Positions 57,796 through 64,000 of a stretch of DNA of 64,000 nucleotides are shown here, one piece after another (the first letter of the stretch is position 1; each line of letters starts with the position of its first letter). The notes under the pieces were generated by a model. It worked only from the letters and a program-made list of their open reading frames with translations. It was not told where the DNA came from and did not search any database. This stretch comes from Bacteroidales bacterium UBA6366. Lineage in GTDB: Bacteria; Bacteroidota; Bacteroidia; Bacteroidales; UBA932. The stretch spans positions 1-64,000 of the forward strand of contig DJRG01000078.1 in NCBI GenBank assembly GCA_002438845.1, read 5' to 3'. The translations under genes and the position numbers were made by a program.

Positions 57796-58989
57796 TCAGA
57801 AGATGTTCTTCATCTTGTCGAACAAGGCCTTGTCGTCTCGTGAAAGATCAGGAGTGAAGGAACGGCTGGCTCTCATGTTCTCCAAGGCGTTCTTCTCATC
57901 GGACGAGAGCCTCTTAGGAATCCAGACCAGAATCTTGACGTACAGATCCCCGGTTCCGCTTCCGTACCCGTTCACGGCAGGAAGTCCTTTCCCTCGCAGC
58001 TTCATCACCGTGCCGGACTGTGTGCCTGGATCCACCTTGACTTTGTAAGACCCGTCCAGGCAAGGAACGGTTATCTCTGTTCCCAAAATCGCGTCAGTCA
58101 CGGAAATGACAGTGGAATAGAACAGGTTCTTGCCATCGCGCTTAAGCGTTGAATGAGGGATCTCTTCGATGATCACGAGAAGGTCTCCGTTCACTCCACC
58201 ATGAGGAGCGGCATGTCCTTCGCCTCTGATTGTCAGCTGCATGCCATCCTCGACGCCGGCCGGAATCTTCACCTTTACGGTCTCGCGTCTGCGGACTAAA
58301 CCGGTGCCGCCGCAGGTACGGCAAGGATTGCTGATGACCTTCCCTTCACCGCCGCACTGAGGGCATGTCGAATATGTCACCGTCCTTCCGAACAGCGAGT
58401 TGACCACACGCTGGGTTTGGCCTGTGCCGTTACATGAAGGGCAAGTCTTGACATCGGATGCGTTCTTGGTTCCCCGTCCACCGCAGTCGGGACAAGGCCT
58501 GTTACGTTCAAGGGTGATCTCTTTCTCGGTACCTGCTGCAATCTCCTCAAGGGTAAGGCGGACTCTTGTACGGATGTCACGGCCTTTCAGGACTCTTTGC
58601 TGGGCTCGTCCCTGACTGCCTCCTCCGAATCCACTGAAACCGGAGAAACCACCACCGGAGAATCCGCTGAACCCGCCTCCGAACAGATCGTTCAGAATGT
58701 CGTTAAGATTTCCGAAACCTCCGCTGAAGTCCGGGCCAGGCTGTCCGTCCACACCCGCGAATCCGAACTGGTCGTACTTTGCCTTTTTGTCAGGATCGCT
58801 GAGCACCGAATACGCCTCCGAAGCCTCCTTGAATTTCTCCTCGGCGGTCTTCTTTTCGGCCTCTGTGCCGTCAACCCAACGGTCAGGATGCCATTTCATC
58901 GCCGCCGTCCTGTAGGCTTTCTTTATGTCGTCGGCACTGGCGGTCTTGGCGACCCCCAGCACCTCGTAGTAATCTCTTTTCTCTGCCAT
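57796..58989 (-). CDS. dnaJ: Chaperone DnaJ
   Basis: Type A Hsp40 co-chaperone of DnaK, about 397 aa. The J-domain has YYEVLGV and the HPD motif in WHPDRW; a Gly/Phe-rich linker follows (GGFGNLNDILNDLFGGGFSGF). The zinc domain has four CxxCxGxG units: CPDCGGRG, CPSCNGTG, CPQCGGEG and CRTCGGTG. I take the ATG at 58989 (MAEKRDYYE), which leaves 13 nt after grpE; a start at 59016 would overlap grpE. It is the second gene of the grpE-dnaJ operon; dnaK is not here. Confidence 0.97.
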   Translation of the reverse strand: MAEKRDYYEVLGVAKTASADDIKKAYRTAAMKWHPDRWVDGTEAEKKTAEEKFKEASEAYSVLSDPDKKAKYDQFGFAGVDGQPGPDFSGGFGNLNDILNDLFGGGFSGFSGGGFSGFSGFGGGSQGRAQQRVLKGRDIRTRVRLTLEEIAAGTEKEITLERNRPCPDCGGRGTKNASDVKTCPSCNGTGQTQRVVNSLFGRTVTYSTCPQCGGEGKVISNPCRTCGGTGLVRRRETVKVKIPAGVEDGMQLTIRGEGHAAPHGGVNGDLLVIIEEIPHSTLKRDGKNLFYSTVISVTDAILGTEITVPCLDGSYKVKVDPGTQSGTVMKLRGKGLPAVNGYGSGTGDLYVKILVWIPKRLSSDEKNALENMRASRSFTPDLSRDDKALFDKMKNIF

Positions 58990-59002
58990 ATTCACGAATC
59001 TC

Positions 59003-59617
59003 CTATATTCCCACAACTACCTTGGCGAAGCGTATCACCTTGCCGGAAAGCGTGTAGCCCGTCTGAACCACATCGTAAACCAGACCTTTCTTGTCTTCCT
59101 CTTGTACCGGGAACTGGGCCACAGCCTCGTGGAAGTCCGTGTCAAACTTTTCGCCTTTCGCCTTGATGACCTCAAGCCCCTTGGTTTTTAAATATGCCAT
59201 CAATTTGTTGTAAATCAAAGCTGTGCCTTCTTTGGCTACCGCATCGGACGAACTTTCTTCAAGCATCTTCATGGCTCTCTCGCAGTCATCCAGAACCGGA
59301 AGAAGGCCTTTGATCGTGTCCGCCGACGCTGAGGATACAAGCTCCAGCTTGGCCTCCGCCGAGTGTCTGCGGAAATTCTCGAAATCAGCCATCAGACGGA
59401 TGTAGTCATCCTTCTCCTTGGCGACACTCGCCTTCAACTCCTCGTTTTCTTTCAGAAGCTTGTTGAGTTTCTCCTCAATCTTTTTCGCTTCCTCGTCCAC
59501 TTCCGGAGCATCTTCCTTGCATTCTTTATTTGCGGTTTGCTCTTTCGTGTCAGCGGCTTGAGCGGCTTGCTTCCGCTCCTCCTGCTCTTTATTCTTGTTC
59601 TTCTTGCTCATATTCAT
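59003..59617 (-). CDS. grpE: Nucleotide exchange factor GrpE
   Basis: Exchanges ADP for ATP on DnaK. The 204-aa protein has a long charged coiled N-terminus (about 1-85), then MADFENFRRHSAEAKLEL, LLPVLDDCERAMKML and the beta-wing LVYDVVQTGYTLSGKVIRFAKVVVG. It is upstream of dnaJ in one operon. TATCTTTG on the minus strand (plus coordinates 59676-59683) is the likely -7 element; no CIRCE element is visible. Confidence 0.96.
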   Translation of the reverse strand: MNMSKKNKNKEQEERKQAAQAADTKEQTANKECKEDAPEVDEEAKKIEEKLNKLLKENEELKASVAKEKDDYIRLMADFENFRRHSAEAKLELVSSASADTIKGLLPVLDDCERAMKMLEESSSDAVAKEGTALIYNKLMAYLKTKGLEVIKAKGEKFDTDFHEAVAQFPVQEEDKKGLVYDVVQTGYTLSGKVIRFAKVVVGI

Positions 59618-59675
59618 TTCTCCTTATTTCCAATACTTGCGCTTCCGGGCGGCATCTGACCGTCCAAAGCGACTG

Positions 59676-59683
59676 CAAAGATA
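59676..59683 (-). promoter_or_regulatory. -7 element of grpE-dnaJ
   Basis: TATCTTTG on the minus strand, 59 nt before the grpE start. No HrcA/CIRCE inverted repeat is present nearby. Confidence 0.55.
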
Positions 59684-59735
59684 TCAAAATATCTGCCAAT
59701 TACAGAATCGCTGACATAATGTCAGACCTCAAATC

Positions 59736-59766
59736 TTGCGATTTCCGGTTCCTGTTGCTAACTTTG
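59736..59766 (+). promoter_or_regulatory. Promoter of uxaC
   Basis: TTG (59736-59738), 20-nt spacer, TAACTTTG (59759-59766), 20 nt before the start codon. Confidence 0.65.
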
Positions 59767-59785
59767 TCTTATAATAGATCACACA

Positions 59786-61201
59786 ATGAGCGCATTCATC
59801 CACAAAGACTTCATGCTGTCCAACGGGACGGCCCGCCAGCTTTTCCACGGCCATGCGGAGAACCTGCCGATAATCGACTACCATTGCCATCTTTCACCAC
59901 GGGAGATCGCCGAGAACATCCAGTTCCGCGACATCACGCAGCTCTGGCTGGTGGACAGCCACAGCGGCGACCACTACAAATGGCGGGCGTTGAGGGCGAA
60001 CGGAGTGCCTGAGGAATATATCACCGGTGGCAAGTCCTCTTGGGAGAAGTTCGAGAAATGGGCCGAGACAATGCCTTACCTGATGCGTAACCCTCTTTAC
60101 CATTGGTCGCATCTGGAACTCAGCAGGGTTTTCGGCATTGACAAGATCCTGAAGCCGGAGACCGCCCGTGAGATCTTCGAGGAATGCAACGCCAAACTGG
60201 CGACTCCGGAGTTCAGGGGACAGGCGCTCATCCGGAAGTTCAATGTCGAGGTGGTCTGCACGACTGATGACCCGGCCGATGACCTTCGTTGGCACAAACA
60301 GATAGCGGAGCATCCTTTCGGAACCAAGGTCCTTCCGACATGGAGGCCTGACAAGGTGATGGGAATCGAGGACGCGAAGTCTTTCAATGAATATCTTGGA
60401 AGGCTCTCAGAGGCTGCGGGGGTGGAGATTCGTTCATATTCAACCCTGATTGAGGCTCTTCGCAAGCGTCATGATTTCTTTGAGTCGATGGGCTGCCGCC
60501 TTTCTGACCATGGCATTGACACTTTCTATGCGGAGGAATATGATGAAAAGGAGATTGAAAGGATATTCAAAACCGCCATTTCAGGTATGTTTGTCTGTGA
60601 ATATGACGCCGTGAAGTACAAGAGTGCGGTTTTGCGCGATCTGGCGGTGATGGATGCCGAGTCCGGATGGACGCAGCAGTTCCATGTCGGACCGCTTCGC
60701 AACAACTGTACGAGGATATTCAATGACGTCGGGCCAGACGCGGGTTGCGACTCGATGAACGACAAGCCGATCGCTGCGGCGGGAAACAGGTTCTTCGACG
60801 CGCTTGACAAGACCGGCAACCTTGCGAAGACCATTCTTTATTGCCTGAACCCTAAGGACAATGAGGTGATGACGACGATGGCCTACAACTTCAACGACGG
60901 TTCGGTTCCCGGCAAGATGCAGTTCGGCTCCGGCTGGTGGTTCCTCGATCAGGAGAACGGAATGCGCCGTCAGATGGACGTCCTTTCGTCGCTTGGCCTT
61001 CTGAGCCGCTTCGTCGGCATGCTGACCGACTCCCGCAGCTTCATCAGCTACCCTCGCCATGAATATTTCCGCCGCATCCTCTGTGACGTGATCGGCACCG
61101 ATGTCGAGGCCGGAAAGATCCCCGCATCCGAAATCGACACCGTCGCCCGGATGGTCCGTGACATCTCCTACAACAACGCCAAGGAATATTTCGGATTCTA
61201 G
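59786..61201 (+). CDS. uxaC: Glucuronate isomerase
   Basis: UxaC interconverts D-glucuronate/D-fructuronate and D-galacturonate/D-tagaturonate, the first step in using uronic acids from pectin or host glycans. The 471-aa TIM-barrel protein shows DYHCHLSPREIAEN, with the HxH metal site, TTDDPADDL, FHVGPLRNN and MLTDSRSFISYPRHEYFRR. No other uronate genes are adjacent. All six Glu-Tyr pairs in this gene are written GAATAT, although Glu is otherwise mostly GAG (see findings). Confidence 0.97.
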   Translation: MSAFIHKDFMLSNGTARQLFHGHAENLPIIDYHCHLSPREIAENIQFRDITQLWLVDSHSGDHYKWRALRANGVPEEYITGGKSSWEKFEKWAETMPYLMRNPLYHWSHLELSRVFGIDKILKPETAREIFEECNAKLATPEFRGQALIRKFNVEVVCTTDDPADDLRWHKQIAEHPFGTKVLPTWRPDKVMGIEDAKSFNEYLGRLSEAAGVEIRSYSTLIEALRKRHDFFESMGCRLSDHGIDTFYAEEYDEKEIERIFKTAISGMFVCEYDAVKYKSAVLRDLAVMDAESGWTQQFHVGPLRNNCTRIFNDVGPDAGCDSMNDKPIAAAGNRFFDALDKTGNLAKTILYCLNPKDNEVMTTMAYNFNDGSVPGKMQFGSGWWFLDQENGMRRQMDVLSSLGLLSRFVGMLTDSRSFISYPRHEYFRRILCDVIGTDVEAGKIPASEIDTVARMVRDISYNNAKEYFGF

Positions 61202-61266
61202 TAATCCTTTAAATATTACCAACTTATTTAAGTGAGTGGCAAATTAGTTTGCCTGATTATTTGAAT

Positions 61267-63102
61267 ATGCCAAGTTACCTCCAGATAGAGAACATCTCCA
61301 AATCCTACGGCCCGAAAGTGCTGTTCGAGCACATCGGATTCAACATCAACGAAGGCGACAAGATCGCCCTGATCGCCCCGAACGGCACCGGCAAGACCAG
61401 TCTCCTGCGCATCCTCGCCGGCAAGGACAACTCCGACTCCGGCGGCAAGATCATATTCCTCAAGGACATACGCATCGCCTTCCTTGAGCAGGAGTATGAA
61501 TATGACCCAGAATCCACCGTGTGGGATCAGATAATGCGGGACAGCGAGCAGTGGACGAAAAACCTTGATCCGGAGCATCTCGCTGAATATGAACAGCGTG
61601 TCCGCCGTCTGCTGACCTCCTTCGGGATGTCTGAATATGACCGTAAGATGAAGGTGCTTTCCGGTGGCGAGGTCAAGCGTGCCGCCATCATCGTGATGCT
61701 TGCCAGCGAGGCTGACTTCTTCGTGATGGACGAGCCGACGAACCATCTGGACATCGATGGCATTGAGTTTCTGGAGAACTATCTGTCCCACGCCCGCTGC
61801 ACCCTCCTGATGGTGACCCATGACCGCTACTTCCTTGATTCCGTGGCGAACACTGTGATGGAGATGGATCACGGAGCCGTGTATATTTATAAAGGTAACT
61901 ATCAGAACTATCTGGAGAAGAGGCAGGAGCGCATTGAGAACTACAACGCTGAGACCGACAAGATCAAGAACCTTCTTCGCCGTGAGTTGGAATGGATGCA
62001 TGCAAGCCCTTGTGCCAGGACCGGCAAGGCGAAGTACCGCAAGAACGCCTTCTATGAACTGAAGGACAGGGCTGAGCAGGTTTACAAGACCAACAGCGTT
62101 AGCCTTGCCGAGATGGGGCCTGCCTCAAGGCTTGGAACCAAGATCATCAACTGCAAGGATGTCAGCCTCTACTATGGAGATGAATGCTACCTGAGCCATT
62201 TCACTTATAATTTCCAACGTTACGAGAAGGTCGGCATCGTGGGAAAAAACGGTGTCGGCAAGACAACTTTCATCAATCTTCTCATCGGGAACATGGATGC
62301 GTCGGAGCCTGGTCGAACCACGGTTGGTGAGCATTGTCGAACCACCGGTGTCATCGAGAGGGGAGAGTCCCTGAAGATAGGCTATTACCGCCAGAGCGGA
62401 ATGCAATTTGATGAGAACCAGACCGTTCTGGAGACAGTGAACGACACCCATCTCTTGAGCCAGTTCCTTTTCCCGCACGACATGCTGAACAACCGCATCA
62501 GCAAACTTTCCGGAGGAGAGAAACGTCGCCTGTACCTGCTGACCATCCTGATGAAGCAGCCGAACCTGCTGATAATGGACGAGCCTACGAACGACCTGGA
62601 CATCGTGACCATAAATATTCTCGAAGAGTACCTGAAAGAGTTCAAAGGCACGTTGATTCTGGTTTCCCACGACCGCCATTTTCTGGACCGTCTGGTCGAT
62701 CACCTCTTCGTGTTCTGCGGAGGCGGTGAGGTCAAGGACTTCATCGGCAGCTACAGCCAGTACCGAGAGTTCATCAAAGACTACGAGGCTGAGAAACGCA
62801 GCAGAGCCCGTGAGGAAGACCGCGCGGCCAAGGCCGTTGTGTCTGTCACCGGTTCGGAACAGCCTTCTGTCAAAGCTTCCCGTCCTGACGCTCCCCGCAA
62901 GCTGAGCTACAAGGAACAGCGAGAGCTTGAACAGCTTGAGAAAGACATCGAGTCCCTGACCGCCGAGAAGTCAGACCTTGAGTCCAAGATGAACGGCGGC
63001 CTGACCGACCCCGCTGAACTCCAGAAAGTCACCACCCGTTTCGCCGAAGTCTCCGATCTTCTCGACACCAAGGAAACCCGCTGGCTTGAACTTTCCGTCT
63101 GA
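61267..63102 (+). CDS. ABC-F family ATPase, Uup-like
   Basis: A soluble twin-ATPase of about 611 aa that acts on ribosomes or DNA structures, not transport. The two modules show Walker A APNGTGKTS and GKNGVGKTT, signatures LSGGEVKRAA and LSGGEKRRLY, and Walker B DEPTNHLD and DEPTNDLD, joined by a charged linker (about 230-290). A C-terminal coiled coil (about 540-611, KEQRELEQLEKDIESL) is typical of Uup. I use the ATG at 61267; the frame extends to a TTG at 61249. Confidence 0.9.
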   Translation: MPSYLQIENISKSYGPKVLFEHIGFNINEGDKIALIAPNGTGKTSLLRILAGKDNSDSGGKIIFLKDIRIAFLEQEYEYDPESTVWDQIMRDSEQWTKNLDPEHLAEYEQRVRRLLTSFGMSEYDRKMKVLSGGEVKRAAIIVMLASEADFFVMDEPTNHLDIDGIEFLENYLSHARCTLLMVTHDRYFLDSVANTVMEMDHGAVYIYKGNYQNYLEKRQERIENYNAETDKIKNLLRRELEWMHASPCARTGKAKYRKNAFYELKDRAEQVYKTNSVSLAEMGPASRLGTKIINCKDVSLYYGDECYLSHFTYNFQRYEKVGIVGKNGVGKTTFINLLIGNMDASEPGRTTVGEHCRTTGVIERGESLKIGYYRQSGMQFDENQTVLETVNDTHLLSQFLFPHDMLNNRISKLSGGEKRRLYLLTILMKQPNLLIMDEPTNDLDIVTINILEEYLKEFKGTLILVSHDRHFLDRLVDHLFVFCGGGEVKDFIGSYSQYREFIKDYEAEKRSRAREEDRAAKAVVSVTGSEQPSVKASRPDAPRKLSYKEQRELEQLEKDIESLTAEKSDLESKMNGGLTDPAELQKVTTRFAEVSDLLDTKETRWLELSV

Positions 63103-63146
63103 TCAGCCGAAAAAGCTGATCGAATAGCCTGCCAATGCGGAGATCG

Positions 63147-64000
63147 TTACCGGAACAGCCGGTCTATGTCCTTGACGGTGTGGGGCAGGGCGAAGACTAC
63201 GACACGGTCGTAGGGCTCGATGCGGGTTGAGCCGATCGCGATGTAGGATTCGCTGCCTCGGATAAGGCCACCGATCACAGCGTCTTTAGGGAACGTGATG
63301 TCCTTGAGGGTGCCTTTGGTGATTGCACTGCCGGGAGCGACGGTATATTCAAGAACCTCCGCGTCGGTGCCGCTCATGTACTTGACAAGGCGGGCCTTGC
63401 CGCTGAGGGTGAACTTGAACAGACGGCCGGCGGTGATGAGTTTCTTGTTGATGACTGAATCGACACCCATCTCTTCGGCGAGGTGGATGTACTCGATGTT
63501 CTCGACTTCGGCGATGGTTCGGTCAACCCCGAACTTCTTAGCCACGACGCATGCCAGTACGTTGGCCTCGTCATTGCCGGTCAGAGCCAGGAACGCATCG
63601 TAGTCCTTGATTCCTTCCTCAAGCAGAAGGTCAGAGTTCCTTCCGTCGCCGATCACGACGATCACATTGTCGGGAAGTCTTTCTGACAGAATCATTCCGC
63701 GTTCCTTGTCCCGTTCCAGAATCTTCACCGAACTGATTTTCGGGCTTAGTTTGGCCGCGACCAGTTCGGCGATGTCCGAACCTCCGAGAATCATCACCTT
63801 GTCAATCTCTATGTTGCTCTTGCCGAGGAACTTCATCAGGAATGACATACCCTCGCGGGTGGCGATGATGAACACCAGATCATTGAACATGAACTTGGTG
63901 TCGTACTTTGGCATGATCGTCTTGCCGCCACGGGAGACGGCGATCACGCGGAACTGAAGCTCGTCGCTGGTTGCTATGGCGGCGAACTCGGCGAGTTTCA
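63147..64000 (-). CDS. trkA: Trk potassium uptake protein TrkA (5' end outside window)
   Basis: Cytosolic NAD(H)-binding regulator of the Trk potassium channel. The visible 284 codons hold the end of the first RCK unit and all of the second: VMILGGSDIAELVAAKLSP is the Rossmann loop, VVIGDGRNSDLLLEEGIKDYDAFLALTGNDEANVLA follows, and a TrkA-C domain ends the protein. The frame continues to base 64000 with no start, so the gene is cut by the window edge. The partner trkH should lie beyond the edge if the usual order holds. Confidence 0.92.
   Translation of the reverse strand, partial: KLAEFAAIATSDELQFRVIAVSRGGKTIMPKYDTKFMFNDLVFIIATREGMSFLMKFLGKSNIEIDKVMILGGSDIAELVAAKLSPKISSVKILERDKERGMILSERLPDNVIVVIGDGRNSDLLLEEGIKDYDAFLALTGNDEANVLACVVAKKFGVDRTIAEVENIEYIHLAEEMGVDSVINKKLITAGRLFKFTLSGKARLVKYMSGTDAEVLEYTVAPGSAITKGTLKDITFPKDAVIGGLIRGSESYIAIGSTRIEPYDRVVVFALPHTVKDIDRLFR

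Overview
This window comes from a chromosome of the phylum Bacteroidota, most likely order Bacteroidales. The promoters I can see carry the Bacteroidetes -7 element TAnnTTTG, Shine-Dalgarno sequences are weak, and the gene set fits (SPII lipoproteins, DUF4886, a DUF4988/BACON-type surface lipoprotein, glucuronate isomerase, bactofilin, fused CDP-lipid/sugar genes). Core genes are fairly GC-rich and prefer GAG and TAC codons; the 18-30 kb stretch is visibly more AT-rich. An uncultured gut lineage is plausible, but genus cannot be decided from sequence alone.

Layout. 0.1-7.4 kb: tsaD, a COG2509 FAD oxidoreductase, a serine hydrolase lipoprotein preceded by 50-bp hairpin tandem repeats, umuDC and a glycerophosphodiesterase. 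7.6-18 kb: accessory region with a REP-associated (HUH/Y1) transposase, three related ~112-bp inverted-repeat elements, a small MITE-like element, a secreted metallo-beta-lactamase-fold protein, a duplicated penicillin-binding-like protein lacking all catalytic motifs, a BspA-type LRR protein and a calpain-like lipoprotein. 18.2-30.0 kb: an apparent eleven-gene minus-strand operon that joins a RyR-domain protein, a membrane RCK/TrkA-N-RyR channel-like protein, an M48 peptidase, zinc-ribbon and small proteins, a macro-TIR fusion, a PrsW-like intramembrane protease, a TIR-TM-FGE protein, a secreted unknown and a TPR-CHAT protease. This is the best candidate for an undescribed conflict or stress-signalling system. 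30.0-31.0 kb is gene-free and holds degenerate repeats.

31-45 kb: housekeeping (polA - ECF sigma - rsmG operon; FecCD/FecE ABC transporter; secreted C1 aminopeptidase; sdaA; hsp20; tRNA-Asp; uvrA). 45.5-51.8 kb: a surface glycan phospho-modification cluster (two LicD, a cytidylyltransferase-oxidoreductase fusion, an AEP-transaminase-like enzyme, Stealth phosphotransferase, GT4). 51.8-64 kb: a candidate structured RNA, a DUF47 protein, secA, bactofilin, tRNA-Gly, tRNA-Arg, rplS, grpE-dnaJ, uxaC, an Uup-type ABC-F ATPase and the 3' part of trkA.

Two features run through the whole window: an interspersed palindromic repeat of the form GGTCRCT...AGYGACC placed after genes, and a striking excess of the six-base word GAATAT (either strand, any reading frame). 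All functional calls come from reading motifs by eye; no database search was run.
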